22,136 bases of DNA from contig JAYMTJ010000113.1 of the NCBI GenBank assembly GCA_036897525.1, positions 1 to 22,136 of the forward strand. The letters are read 5' to 3'. The notes beneath the pieces were generated by a model that was not told the origin of the DNA, ran no database searches, and saw nothing but the letters and a program-made list of their open reading frames with translations. This document shows positions 1 to 13,040 of the stretch, in pieces; within the stretch, counting starts at the first letter, position 1, and each line of letters opens with the position of its first letter. Position numbers and translations under genes: made by a program. This stretch comes from Pelargonium x hortorum. Lineage: Eukaryota; Streptophyta; Magnoliopsida; Geraniales; Geraniaceae.

Positions 1-3000
1 TGGCTAAGGTTATGAATCTCGCATAAACAAGATTTAGAGTATTACTGATTATAAGTCAGAACTCAAAAATGACTCGAAACCCAAGGTCAGAAAGCCGAAC
101 TAAGGAGATTTATATACCAAGTATCCCGTCTAGCTAATATCTAGGAATACTATACCCTTAACTACTTATTACTCAAGGAACTCCTGTAAGTCTAAGTCTT
201 AGTTCAGTCCGGGCCCTTTGTCTAGCCAAAATTTGAAAGGGTTTCAATCTATAATCTATAAATAATACCTAACAATTATCCAATATTTACGGGGTTGGAA
301 ACTAGACGCTGGGGAAGCCTTGACTATTAAGTGTTAAATAAGGGACTTGTCTGCTCCTGGTAAAGGATATCGAGTCTAAAATAGAAAATATTTGAAGAAG
401 GGTTTTCGTAATAGTATAGAGAACTAATAGAGCCCCTTCATATTTATAGTATAAACCTAGGGGATTCCCAATTCTGAGAAAAGTATATGTGGACAGGTTC
501 ATAAACTCCATTCCTTGCTTTCTAAGAAACTAAGTAATAAAAAGTATGAATGTAGAGATTATACTGGGGTTCCTTTCTAGACCACTGCTTGTACCGTGGT
601 GTGTAAAAGGGTAATCGTCAGTTTTTGCGATTGGTTACTCTAGTATAGGAATGCTATTTTTGGTTTAGGCTTCAGCAGCTCTTTATAATTCCTACTATCT
701 ATCCCTTCTTTTTTTTACACAAGGGAGGTTTCCGTATTTTAAGTAAAAGCATCTTAATCTTCTAAAAATTATTCGGTGTAGACATCCTTTCTTAAGGTAC
801 TCGTTTGGGGCTAGTTGGGGAATCTACTTACCAAGAAAACAATTAAGAAAAGCTCTCAAAATAAGAAGGAAATAAGCTCTTCGTACCTTACAGGAGCCTA
901 TAAGATTAAGAATTCTATTAGTCTCTAAACTAAACAAATAGTAACGGGAACAATATAAAGGGCATCTGACGTTAGATGTTCAGACCTAGAAAGAAATAGA
1001 ATAGGTTTCTGTCTAAAACTTTACTGGCTAAGCTAAGATAGTGCTTTGTCCTATAGAAGAATCTATTTACACTTTTCTTACAAGTACCTGCGCCCATTCC
1101 ATTACAAAGAACAATTTAGCAGCACAGGCTTAGGCCTAGATTCACCTTCGAGAGCAAAGACAGAACTTTCTTTAGGCCTGCGTGGTATTAGAACTTTGGA
1201 TTTACTAGTTGGTTACTAAAGTGGTTATAACAAATAAAGTTCACCTTGGGATAACATTCGCTAACAGACTCTGAAAGAAAATAGAATTCATTTACTCATG
1301 TCTCTATAAGGAAGAACTAAAATAATTAAGACAATCCGTTGTTTATGTTATCCCAAATTACCAATAACCTGTAAGAAAGATAATACACCTTAGCTTGTAA
1401 TACAGAATGTTGAGCTACAAGAATACGGAATCTAAGGCTAATCTAATAGTAATTACAGAGACTGTTATCTTCCTGAACCCAAGACGAAAAGCCTGGTAGA
1501 AAAGTTTGTCTCTTGTAGTAATCACCTAGAAATTAGTATTAGAGTCAAGAGGTCTCTTTTACCTAAAGAAAATCTACCTAAATTTCCTAAACTGCTCAAG
1601 TCAACATACTAAGGAAGGCCCATATATATACTTTAACTATTTAATATTAAGGAAACGCCAGTAAGAAAAATACACCTTATAAAAACTGCAATTTAAAGTA
1701 CATTAACTTTTAAGTAATACCTATACTCAAAGCTTACTTATAAGGCCCTGTTAAAGGACTAAGTTAACCAAGAAAACCCACAATAAGTTTAAGTTTATTT
1801 AGAATAGAAAAAGACCTAAAATAAAAAAGGCTCCACGTTAGAACATTAACTTTTTAGAAAAATAAGCTTTAAAGCTATTATTGCTTCGTGCCCTTGGCAA
1901 AGCGAATGGATGCTATGGGATTCCCCTTCCTTATTGTCTTACAGTTCAAATTTAGCAGTTTCCTTTAAATTAATGTGCAAAAGCAGGCTTTCGGTCATTT
2001 GATAATGAGAATCCTTGTAAGAATTCCTTCTTCCTTGGGAATAGGGTAATGAATAAGAAAAACCCCTTACCTTAATACCCGCATATATTTCAGCACACGT
2101 CACCCATAATAACTAATTGGGACAAAGCCGAAGACGCTAGGATAATTAAGAAGATGCGAACCTATAAAACCCCAAAAGACCCCTTTTTGTTAAAGCTGCC
2201 CGGATTTTCGGTCATATTCTAAAGAGTTGTTGTCAAAAGTGGCCCTAGGTTAAGTCGATTCGAACCCGCGTTTGTCTATAGTTTTTTCTTTCGTCCTGCC
2301 ATCTTATATATCGGTCTGTCAACTGAAACCCTTTTTTTATACAAAAAAACCCACCTTATTTTATTGAATTTCATGCCTTTATTGAAAAAGCTTTTCTACC
2401 TTATAATATATAATAGAAGCTCACCTTGACAACTAACTATTTTATTGTATATATAATCTTCATTCTTATTAATTGGATTCTTTTATAAATTGTAGTAATT
2501 GAAGATAATCTGCGCTTTTAGGAATTCAATATGAAAGAGGGCTTCGAGAAAAAAACCCTTGTGTTTTTGGTGCTTTAATAAGTTATGGGTAGTTTGGCTA
2601 ACAGGGGAGCTCCTCATTTCGATTGCATTTTTTGGACTCTAATCTTCTTAGAAAAGAACGCGTGGAAAGTACAATAAGTAGAGTAATAATCTGGATAATA
2701 TTAATTAAGTATGGCGAAGGTCCGGGTTATAAGCTCTAATACCGATCTTTATTGGTAATACTAAATCTAGCCCCAAGCACACAGGCGCTAAAGGAACATG
2801 CGTTTAGCCATGGGCTTTCTGTATACATATAGCGAAAGTCTTTTAGAAAAAAAAAAAGTGGATTCTCCTAAAACTTAGACTGACCTGACTGTCTCGAATC
2901 TCTTCTTTATTTTTTAAAAAGGGTACTATTCTCTAAACTAAATGCATTCCAGTGTCAAACTGGAACCTCTGCTATTATCTTAAAGAGGAATCACTTACTT

Positions 3001-3040
3001 TCCAACGGCCAACCTTTCCTTACAGCGGGTATTACTCACC
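1..3040. other. AT-rich intergenic DNA, no gene recognised
   Basis: Both strands were read and no rRNA, tRNA, intron core or known mitochondrial or plastid protein is recognisable. The only ATG frame of note is 69 codons on the reverse strand (302-511), without a recognisable domain. Base counts of sampled 60-base lines give about one third G+C. The stretch contains several short GC palindromes of the dispersed family described separately (for example 462-468 and 1918-1924). A T-loop-like string near 2260 on the reverse strand does not form a T stem. This is an inference of spacer by absence, so a very divergent or short element could be missed. Confidence 0.7.
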
Positions 3041-3044
3041 TGTG

Positions 3045-3069
3045 CTACACTACTACACTACTACTACTA
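3045..3069. repeat. Short tandem repeat, CTACACTA twice then CTA three times
   Basis: The unit CTACACTA occurs at 3045-3052 and 3053-3060 and is followed directly by CTACTACTA at 3061-3069. This is a simple-sequence tract likely made by replication slippage. The flanks are C-rich on this strand and hold no gene. Confidence 0.8.
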
Positions 3070-6000
3070 AATCCTAAACGAGTGCCTTTTACCGAAATAC
3101 CCTTAACTTAATTATTTCCTATACTAGTCGAGGTTATGTTATAAGCAACTCTTATCTATCTTAGCCTTACCATACAAAGGTTGGGTTAAGGATTTTGTAA
3201 CCCCTGCGCAGTCCTGAGGCCCCTCTCTAGGCAAGCGTGCTTAAGTTCTACCGGGTTATCCTAAAAGTAAAGTTACCCTAAGGATCTACTCTACATAGAC
3301 CTACAAGAATTGCAATACTTTCGAGAGTAATTCACGGGACCTCCTTATAACCATCGTAGTTCCATAAGGATTTTTCTAGAACCCCTAAGTATACTACTGA
3401 TACTGACTAGAGCTCCGCTCGAGCCTCCCCCACCCTAAAAGACGTAAAAACAGCTTGCTATAGGGGCGCTTAGCTGTTGTCTTAGCTTTTTTTCATAATT
3501 TAGAAAAAATCACTTAGATAAAGGAATTTGAAATTCAATCTTAAGTATTTATTTGTTGGAAGTATTTTACCGAAAGAGTTTTCTATATAGTACTTCCGTA
3601 TCCTTGCTTGAATTTCAATTTCCTAGATATAGTGTTTTAGCTAAGGAGATTGTCTACTTGTCGATGTGTTCAAGATTTCAAGCTCGACTAGTTTTCAAAA
3701 ACAAGTAGGAATACATTCTATTTTGGTTTGAGAGTATAAAGCTAAAAAAAATATTAAGTAAAAGCCTACTTACTTTGTGTTCTTTTAAGGTTTCTTATTC
3801 TAGAAATCAAAAGGTATTTATTTTTACTCAAGCTAAGGGGGTTTTTAAAACAAACAGCTTGTAAATGGGCTATAAAAGCTTAAAAATGTATCAACATCTT
3901 AAGAGGTAAAAAAAAAATGAAAATTAACAGGTAATACAATTCTAAAAACATGAGGTGAGGGCTTTTGGTTTATTTAACGGGGATTCCTTTAGCGCTTTAG
4001 ACGATTTGCTTTCTTTATTATGTCCTTTTGTGCTTTTAGGATTCCTGGCCGTAACCTACGCTGCGCTTCAGTTGGGTAGAAAGATGTAATACTTGTCTCC
4101 CAAGGTACTTCCCTCCTTGATGATGCATAGGGCAAGAGGAATTATCCCTTAGTTTAATACAAGTAATACTCTAATACACTGTAGAATAATTCTACAAATC
4201 CCTATATCATATCTATCAAATCTAGATTAATTTCTCGATATTAACGAATAAAGAATACTCAAAATACAAAGGAATAGTAGCTATAAGTACAGACAACAAC
4301 AGGAAGCCCCGTATTTCAAGGAATCCAAAGACAGGTTTATAGGACTGTGATAGGTCTACTCCTAGGATCCATAAGAGGAAAGGTACAGGCTGGAATTAAG
4401 AGTCTTTTAGCCCAGAGTAGAGCAGCAAGTAAGCTACGGAATAGAATAATAGCAGCCCTAAGGAAAGGCGGTTATTAGGTATTATATAAATAAGGGGGTT
4501 GTTAAAAAGCTGCTATTTCTTTCTGAGGGACAAGCTAGTTAGTCAGTCTGTTTCTTTGGAATCTTCAATTTCTTATGAAGTGAGTAATACTGGGGCTGGG
4601 GGTAGTATAAATCTTGTTTATGTGACCTTAAGAGTACCTAGTACAAGGTTTTTGTTCGTAAGAGGTTATCCTTTTTGGGGGTTTCGTTAAAAGGTGTAAG
4701 CCTATACTTATTCTTATAAAGCGGGAAGTCGCAAGGAACGATTAAAGTAAAGGCCGAAGGGATTCCTCTTCAGTTCCGGATCTAGAAATAGTAAAAGAGG
4801 AAGAATCTTTTATAAAGTATAAATTGGGTAGCCCTATATATAGTTTGGTCGAGATAGAAAGAAGATTGCTTTAGGGGTTCCAGAACAAGGTATCTAAAAC
4901 TTACAAGAAATGGAAGAATTGATATAACTTTGAACGTTGAGGAATCCAACTGTTTTCCTTATTTTTCAATTTCGAGAGGATTGACTTTGTAATGTGTAAT
5001 TTGTAAAGCTTGTTTAACTCTGTATTCTGATCCTATTGATTTATTTATTAAAAAGGGAAGATCTAAGGAATTGAGTCTTTTAGTGATACAGAATATAGCT
5101 ATGAATAGGGAGTTGAAACAAGTAAGTCATAAGAAGTCTGGAACCCGGAGTCTAGGTATGAGTAAAAAAAAGAGGTTTTAGAAGAGTTTTTTTAGGTAAA
5201 AAGTCAAAAGGTTCTAAACTCTTTATTAATGAAAAGGGGTTCAGTCAGGGCATTTTTCCGGGGTTAGAACCTTTGTCTTACTGTATACTGAGCGACTTGA
5301 ACTCATGGATTACCTGTAACTGTCTGCCGAACTCTAAATAACCTCTCTTGCTAATGCTAACTAATCCTAGTAAGAGCCTCTCTAATATAATCTCTCTTAG
5401 GAACCGCTTGTACTTGTTAGCAGTTGCTTGGGAAAAGCCATCCTTAGTTTATTATAGCAGTTTAGACCTTTTTGTTTTTGTAAGCAGTTTTTTATACATT
5501 CAAACCCCAGAAAATTGAAAAATGTAGTAATTATAGACCTCCTTTGGAGTCCTTATTTATCTTATCATAGTTTAGGAATTCCTTATATATTTAGACTTCT
5601 TGACTGTCCCAGATTAGATTAGTTACTAAAGCAGGGCTTCGAGAAAGGCACCTTCCCTTCAGAAAGAATTAGAAAACCTTTGCTCAACAGGATTCAGGAT
5701 GGGTCTTACGGAGCTTCTATCATATACAGCTTACTTCTAGATACTTTAGCTTATTGCAGCTATATTACCTTTAGGAGGTGCTATTATACCCTTAATTATA
5801 AATATTTCTATTTAGTTTATAGTATCTCTATAAATGATAATCATAGTAGTTATGGATTACAGTTTTAAGAGAATACCCTCTTGTTTGTTCTCTGCTCATA
5901 TCGTTAACTGAGGATATAACCTTAGGGAGAAAAGATTAAGTCATTGCTTAATAAAGCGAAGCGGGTTTCCTATAAAATAAAATTGAGCTTTTCCTTAGTA

Positions 6001-7200
6001 TTAGTAAAGAGTCTAATTATCCGTGAGGGTTTTTGTATATAAATGCAGTATAATAAAATAACTGTTGGGTTTCTAAAAAAAAGGAGAAGTGACAAAAAGA
6101 GTATCCATACTATAACATGAGGTACTCTCTTATTTTTATAATTTCTCCTGTATGAGACCGAGGGGTTTGAAGTTTATAAGATTTACTTTCGAGGTAGCCC
6201 GGGTTACTTTCCTTTTTTTAGCTTAACTAGACAGGAATTTTCTAATTACGACGATAAGAAACAGACTAAGGGTTTTGGGGGGTACAGATTTATAGTTAAT
6301 AAAATTATGTGCTACCGGGATATTAAAGAGCATAAAGCAAGTTTTTTTGTTCCGGAGTTCCCCGTAACTCAAGTAAAAGAAAACCAAGGAGTCCTTAGCT
6401 CTTCTGAAAGGGTTCCTATAAAGGGGTATAAAAGGGGCTTTTTTCAATTGTGTTGGTAAGTGTTTAAGAGAAGAATTCCCGGGGTTGTTAGAATAACGCA
6501 TAACGCGTTTTGGGATATTAAATGAAGTTAAGAATTTGGATTAGGAATCTCCTTTATTATTTTTATAATAAGAAGCTGTGCTATGTATAATATATACAAA
6601 GGATATCTTGATACTACATTTTAAGAATTGAAACCTGGATTTAATATACTTCTCTCAGAATTTCAGATAAGAAAAAGGACCTACTTTAACTAGTTGGAAG
6701 GTCTCGGTCCATATACCCATTCACAGTGCCTTTGTCATAAGTTTTTTTACACAATAGTATAGTATATCCTTGCTAAATCGGAAAACAATAAGTCCCTCCG
6801 AGCTAAACACGGGTTTCCTGTTGTTTTTTTTTCAGTCTGAGTTAATAGAATAGCTGTAACAGTCTCTTAAAAACAAGTTAGCGACTCTCTTAGCTATCCC
6901 TAGAGTTGTACTTGTGGAACAAAAAACTAAACTCCTTTTCTCCAAACTAGGTCTAGTATTGTCTTAACACAGGATTCTTAATATGGAGGTTTTTCGCTTT
7001 TCGTTTTTTTGAACAAAAAGTCTCATTTACTGAGGTTGATGCGAGTTTTTACATTTATGCTAGTATTTATATTAATGAGCGCTCTAAAATAAAAAGGAGT
7101 CTTTTGGGTTTAATTCTGTGTATTTCTTTTTATTTCTAAAGAAGCTCTAGAGCACGGTTTATAGTATAGGTATATCTTGACTTTTTTCTATTCTGTTTAC
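3070..7200. other. Intergenic DNA, partly G-skewed, no gene recognised
   Basis: No coding or RNA gene is recognisable. From about 4440 to 5100 G clearly exceeds C on the given strand (16 G to 5 C in 4441-4500, 12 to 4 in 5041-5100). C prevails locally around 3001-3420 and 5340-5400, so the bias is patchy. Open frames at 4499-4690 and 5680-5868 start with TTG, and one at 6223-6501 on the reverse strand starts with ATG (92 codons). None resembles a known protein, and their lengths fit chance. Several copies of the short GGATTCC-type palindrome fall here (3981, 4039, 4320, 4760, 4941). Confidence 0.65.
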
Positions 7201-7201
7201 A

Positions 7202-7212
7202 GGGGGAGGGGG
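7202..7212 (+). repeat. G-rich tract, five G, A, five G
   Basis: Two runs of five G are separated by one A, with a further run of four G at 7232-7235 after an A-rich spacer. In DNA this AT-rich it stands out. It could form a two-layer quadruplex with the later run, but the four closely spaced G runs of a canonical quadruplex are absent. No gene or promoter is visible beside it. Confidence 0.6.
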
Positions 7213-7525
7213 TGCGTAAATAAAAAAAAAAGGGGCCAAAGGAATCCTGTAGTTACTACGAAAGACTCTTTCATCAAAAATTTTAATTGTCTCTGTGCTT
7301 TTGTATAGTTTGCTGTTATATTCTTTTTTTGTTTGTTTAATGCTTCTATATGAGGGTATATAGACAAGACGGAAGGCTTTAAAATATGTATTATACTTGG
7401 TTTAACTAGGATTTCCTTTAACCCCAACTCCTCAAAGGCTCCTGAATAATCTTGAAAGATGTCCAGAAGAAGAAGAACCAATAGTCTAGTCAGCAAAAAG
7501 TTAATTTGATGGAGGAATGTAATGA

Positions 7526-7540
7526 ATTCTATTCTATTCT
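7526..7540. repeat. Pentanucleotide tandem repeat (ATTCT x3)
   Basis: Three perfect ATTCT units lie end to end, followed by ATAT. It is a minor slippage-type microsatellite in spacer DNA. Confidence 0.75.
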
Positions 7541-8433
7541 ATATAAGTAAAGTAATTTCATTGAAAGTTACTGGTCGAAGGAAAGTGATAATAAACAACT
7601 AAAGAGAGAACCCTGTAGGCTAAAAGGCTAAAAAAATCTTTGTATACTTCATTTATTTGTCGTATCCCACTACAAACTCAGAATTTTGAGTAAAGACGAG
7701 TATATTTGATTGAGGGGGGATCCTAAGACTTAAACTAGAAGTTATAGCTCCTACGATAGGGTGTCCCGGCCAAACTTTCAGTGTTGTCAAACCTTAAAAT
7801 TCTTGTGATATATAATACAGTAGAAAAGGGATTCCTATTCTATTTCTAGTGTTTCTGGACAGATAATGCCCAGTACTTTAATCACAGTCCCTTTCGGATT
7901 TATAAAGAAGTCAACATACAGAAAGTGTTGTTTCACTGCTATGCTAGACTCAAATTTTTATTTTAATTCATAAACTCGTTTAGTCGACTAAGCACTTTGT
8001 ACTAGAACTTTTCGGGCCTATAAGGATAGGTATAGTAAAGGCGTTCTCTTTTTTTTTTCATTTGCACTTTTATTTTGTTGTATGTATAAGTATGAAAACA
8101 AGGTCCTAGTGAGACCAGAGTCATAAGTATTTATAATCCTTAACTTAGTATAAGTACTAGTCTTGGGAATATTTAAGTTTTTCTTATAGCAGATGGATTG
8201 AAGTGGATACTTCAAGATTTTCCTAGGTATGGATAGACTGTTTCGGATACTTATAAGAGGTGTTTCCTTCTATAGACCTCTTCCACTTTTTTCTCAAAAG
8301 TACGGAAATATATAAGACTCTAATGAGGGCTCTTGTTATAGTACTGGGTATCCTTAATATTTGACTCCTTTTTCTTCAGATATTTGCTTTCTGCAGGTAG
8401 TTTTTAGTATTACTTATCTGTGAAATAGGTAGA

Positions 8434-8457
8434 GTGACTTACAGGATTTGAACCTGC
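8434..8457 (-). pseudogene. Possible decayed tRNA, 3' half only
   Basis: Read on the reverse strand, 8441-8457 gives a T-arm-like hairpin with stem GCAGG/CCTGT, including one G-U pair, around the loop TTCAAAT. This follows the tRNA T-loop consensus. It is followed by seven bases (AAGTCAC) in the place of the acceptor 3' strand. Upstream I cannot find the matching GTGACTT acceptor strand, a D arm or a convincing anticodon arm, so this is not a working tRNA. It is either a remnant or a chance hairpin. A similar string lies about 680 bases away at 9121. Confidence 0.22.
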
Positions 8458-9120
8458 GACAATTATCTATCTTTAACTTTCAGTTCTTTATGTGGAATTT
8501 TATTCAAAACTTGCTAATACAACATTAGTTTTCTTTTTCTTGTAGCATACCTAAAGACTTTTCCCACGGGAGTCCCTATGGGTCAAGGAAGTTCTTTCAG
8601 AAAGAGAGAATTTAAAAAATTACAGATTCCTGCGCGTAATACACTAAAATAAGAAAGGGAAATTACTACAGGAGTATGATAAATAAAGTTACTTTAATAG
8701 AATAGCAACGGGAGGCACCCTAAAATGTCTAGGTTTAACTAGAGGACCCGCGTATATAACAAACCTTTATAATATTGCTTAATCTATGCGACTTTTCAAG
8801 CTAAAGTACAAGGGTAGAGGTTGAAAAAGATTGACCAAGCTGTTCCTAATTAGTAAGTTTCTTTGTAAAAAAACTAGATTTATTAACTTTTTATAGGCAA
8901 AGGGCCCTTTTATTTTAAAAATACCTATAAAGAAAGATATCAAAAACTCTGAAGGGTTTTAATATTTTAATAGAGTAAATAAAATAATATTTAATTAAGC
9001 TTCCTGTCTAAGAGCAATTATTAGGATATATAGTAAACCTACGGGCAATTTTTCGAAATGTAGAAGCTATTTTTCTATTATCTGCTAGAATCCTCGCGGT
9101 TATAATTGGACAAGTATAAG

Positions 9121-9190
9121 ACAGGACTCGATCCCGCAGTTATTTACCTTCAAACATGCAGACATCGGGCTAAAATTTTATCGAGCTATA
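9121..9190 (-). pseudogene. Possible decayed tRNA, T arm and weak D-arm-like end
   Basis: On the reverse strand, 9121-9137 folds as a T arm (stem GCGGG/CCTGT with two G-U pairs, loop ATCGAGT). At 9183-9190 the reverse strand reads TATAGCTC, which resembles the start of a tRNA D arm at about the right distance. The string TTGAAGGT between them recalls the variable region of plant mitochondrial tRNA-Tyr as I remember it. The acceptor strands do not pair and no good anticodon stem forms. I treat it as a remnant at best; chance remains quite possible. Confidence 0.22.
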
Positions 9191-12100
9191 TTAAATAAGT
9201 AATCGCTTAAAGGTTAACCGAGCAGTTTTAGCATTATCTAGTTAAATTACTACTTCAATTGAAATAGGTTTATTCAATATAACTTCGAAAGTAAGTAAAT
9301 TAGAGACCCTTGTTCAGGAATTCAACACAGGTATAAAAAAAAGCCTATCTAATTAATTAACACTTCCATTTGTTAAAACTGCTACGGGACCTACTTTAAT
9401 AAGAAATTCCTGAATTAATTAAAGTACTTTTCTTTATCAGAGTAATTACTTCCAACCAACATCGGTACGTACTACAAAAACCTAAAAGATTAGAATGGCT
9501 TTCTTGTTCTTGTCTCTTAGTTGGGATAGGAAGCGGATAATGAAATTAATTAAATACTGAATCTCTATCTTAATGGAATGCTAGAAACGGATCTCATTTT
9601 GTCTGATTCTATTGATGCCTATAGTATAGGGATTCTTAAGTGTGTTTAGGATAGACTTTTTTTGATGAACTCTTACATTGTCTTGATTTTCTTAGCAACT
9701 ATTTTCTTTATATTTATAAGGGCTTCCCAGAGATTGTTCCAGAATATTCTTTTTTTAATTACTACTCAAATTAGGGCACGACTAGATTTTGGGTCTTTAA
9801 GGCAGAAACGGAAGCTTTATTGGAAACCAAACCCGGAACCAAAAGAGAAAAAACACTCTAGTATTTCTAGCTAAAATGTGCTTTGCACATACAGGACGCG
9901 GGTTCCTTTTTTGATTTAACTAAAAGAGAACTCTTATCTACCACCAAAGGATTACTACTCTAACAAAAGGGCGATTTTCAAAAATTCTTTGGGCTGGTTC
10001 ATATTTCTTTCAAGGGTACGGGGGTAAGCTATTATAACCGTGTAGTTAAGGACACCTAAAAAAGGGGGTTGCTCATACAAATGCTTTAAAAAAGGCAGAG
10101 GAATTCTCCAGATACAGAAGGGGGAAACAACAGGCATACCGGTATTTCTTATTAGAATCACCTATATTGTATTGCACGTTTCACTAGAAAAGAAAACATT
10201 TTTCTTATATTTAATAAAAGATGCTGGTAAACTGCTAGCGATACTACTAGAGCTTATAAGTAATAAAAAAGTGATGTATTTTATTTTAGTATCTAGGTTT
10301 TAGCCTTAACAGGCTTTCAAGAGGAATAAGGTCCTTATATTAGAGGAGTTTTACAGTCTTGGGTATTTACGTTTTTTAAAAGAGGTAGACCTCGAGGACA
10401 AATGGAGAAAATGTCATACTTAAACTTACCTCTTTACTTTTGAACATTCTTACGACAAATCCCAACTAACCAGAGTAAATGTACAGAAGTTTATACCTAT
10501 AAATTCTTTTTTTTTTTAACATAGGTCGAATAAACCGGGAGCCCTAGGTTCAAGTCGAGTTGAAGTTAATTTTTATTATATTTATATTCAATTTTCTTGA
10601 TCCCATAGTACCTCTTCTTTTCAGAATACCACAAAAAGAAAAGTTATGTTCTTTGAAGCAATACAGATTTCCCAGGCAAGTAATTGGCCGACTCTTACTT
10701 GCTTACAGTTCCAATATTAGGGAAACTTGAGACTCTCCTTATTAAGTCATTTTTTCTCTACTAAACAAAAACACCTCGCCCTTTATGAATGATAAGAAAC
10801 CTTGGCTATTTTATTTGCCTCGCCAAGAGCTTTGTTATGCCACAAGCCAAAGTACAAAATTTTTCAGCCCTTATGATAAAGCAGACGTTAGCATTTCTCT
10901 AAAATTAAGGATCCGGAAGTTAGTTGAAATCCTTAGTGTTTTGAGTTTATTTGTTAGCTTCCTAAGTCCAATAGAGTCTAAGTAATTTACGGTTTTGTCA
11001 TACAGAAGTTCAACAAACAAGCTTTATATACTATACCCAGAGAGAATCTATCGAGAGACTTTTTAATTCTATTTATTAAAAAAGTAAACAGCGGAAGAGC
11101 CTCTTCAGTTCAGTACTAATATTTGACAATTACCTAGACAAGATTTTGTTTTTAAATATTCTACTACTCAAAATCTAAACCCTTATCGATATTCTGCAGT
11201 GACTATACCCCTGCATTCATACTGCAATTAAAACCGTCCTAGAGCTTGGCTTTAAAACTTAGAAATCCTTAAATTTTATGGCTTCACGCGGGGGTGGCTC
11301 ATTTTGAAATAAATAAGCTTTTTATATATATTACTTTACTCTGGAGTTTCAATTTAATCGAATTCGCACTCATAGAGGGCATCGTGTATGTTCTAGATTA
11401 AGCCCTACTCATCTGAGGACAAAAGAAAAGAGAGAATTCCAGGCAACTAAAGCCTTGCGCCAATATTAACTTTTAATTTAGTCTTTGTACTGTGTAATTG
11501 TCATCCAAATCTTACCTTTATTCTTAATCCGTTGAAAGAAATATTTTACTAGATTTTAGGTACGTTAGGAGTTTTCGATAGCCTTAGGGAATCCTTACTA
11601 AAGGGAGCAACTCCGGAATTTGGGGTTGGCAAAAGGGATACCTATTTGATTTGAGGTACCATAGGAAGACTCTGAAAGTGGATTCATTGGATAAGTAAAA
11701 GCGACATTTAGTAAGACCGGCATGAAGTGGTTTTATGTTCGAGATTCAAATTTCCTTTACTGGAGTACTTGTTTAGGAAATTGACTAATTACTTGAAAGA
11801 CGAATAACTGAGATTAGGAACCCCCCCGTTTATGAGCTAACTAGTAAAACTGTCTAGATTAAAAAAAGGAGAAGTTCTCTTGTCAATCCCTATATTACTA
11901 ACACCAATTTCTATATTGAAATGGGGAGTCTAATGTGGTTAAATAGAATGAAACGAAAGGATAAGATACGGGAATATCCTGAGAAAGCATATCAAAAAAA
12001 CCAGTAACTTAATGAAAAGGAGCTTGGCTAAGTTTCTTTCGTTTTTTTTATTCCACCAGTAATCGCAGCGTCATAAAATATTATTTATAACTACGTCCGT

Positions 12101-13040
12101 AAAACCCTCATTTTAGAGTCCTTTTTGGTTAGTTAAAGCAATGAAAAGGCCACTCAGTATCGAACCTTGAAATCTACAAGTCAGTCAGGAATACCCAACG
12201 CTTATTGTCCACTACAACTTTACTTAGTTTTTGTCATTAAGGTAAACTGCACAGAAGTTACATTTCATAGCATTAAATTTTGAAATTACTCGAGGTTTGT
12301 AGGAGATATTTAACAAACGGATATCTCATAGTTGAAAAAAACTCTTAAGTCTTCCCTTGTTTCTATATGACCCCCTTTTTTCTTCCAAGCAAGAAGTAGA
12401 GTTTGTATTAGTAGTACGCGGCTCCTTTTTAATAAAAAAGTATTAGGCCCCTTTTCAAAAAAGAAGAGAAAAAAACCTAAATTCAAGATTTTCCTAGAGT
12501 AATAAGTCACTAAGGTGATCAAAAAACAAAAGAGGAAGAGAATCTAGTAGTAATCAATTTATAAGGCTCGAGTTTAGAGAAGGAGGCTTCCCTTGGTTTT
12601 ATGAATACACCGCAAGGCCTTTCGTGATTAGAGTATATAATACTAGTTTAGTTTGTTTGAACAGCAAAGAAGTGCATAGGAGCTTCGTTCGACTTTCCTT
12701 AAAGGGGACCCTCCAAGAGTTATGGATTCCCCCCTGACTATATAACATAATAGTAGCATTAATTCCTTACAAGAAACACTTAGAGAATGTACGTCTGTCA
12801 ATCCCTTGCCCTTGACCAAAAGAAAGTGCTAAAGTTCTCTGTTTTTACCTTTATAAGTCTCCCCTTTCCATTCCATGAATTTAGAGCTTTAACAAACTGT
12901 TCTGAAATCCCTATCGTAGATAGACCCCGAGCATGTGTAAGAAGGGAGTTATATAAACATATAGAAGGATCTTTTTCTTCACATTGAGTAAGGTGTTTGT
13001 GTGTATATCAAGGTCTCTGTATCTTGGCACTTAGCTAGGA

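Larger units (their letters stand above)
7541..13040. other. AT-rich intergenic DNA with weak tRNA-like remnants
   Basis: No protein or complete RNA gene is recognisable. Two tRNA-like T-arm strings on the reverse strand (near 8441 and 9121) are listed separately. ATG frames of 66 codons lie at 10785-10985 and 12787-12987. The frame at 9662-9874 begins TTG with an ATG one codon later, and its N-terminal 20 or so residues are hydrophobic. None has a recognisable family, a conserved neighbour or unusual length. Further T-loop-like strings near 10550 and 12160 fail to form stems. The spacer assignment is by absence of evidence. Confidence 0.65.

Noticed and set aside
2245-2275. T-loop word TTCGAAT on the reverse strand, resembling tRNA-His
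   Set aside because: The five bases either side of the loop do not pair, and no cloverleaf forms in the surrounding 100 bases.
4365-4376. CATAAGAGG, similar to the plant mitochondrial CRTA-type promoter core
   Set aside because: It is a partial match with no gene downstream, and such words are expected by chance in AT-rich DNA.
6223-6501. 92-codon ATG frame, reverse strand
   Set aside because: It has no recognisable motif or neighbour, and its length is within chance expectation.
7197-7496. 99-codon frame, reverse strand, with a hydrophobic N-terminus
   Set aside because: It begins with TTG, ends inside the G-rich and A-rich tracts near 7200-7235, and has no family resemblance.
9662-9874. 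About 70 codons with an N-terminal membrane-like segment followed by a basic tail
   Set aside because: T-rich DNA readily encodes Phe/Ile/Leu runs. There is no homologue I recognise, nor any supporting context.
10540-10565. GGTTCAAGTC word on the forward strand, T-loop-like
   Set aside because: The stem does not form, and upstream sequence is a T run rather than an anticodon arm.
12140-12225. Reverse-strand string with tRNA-like word order (GGTTCGATA preceded by a GTTGG/CTGAC stem)
   Set aside because: The T stem has mismatches at its core and the anticodon loop has the wrong length.
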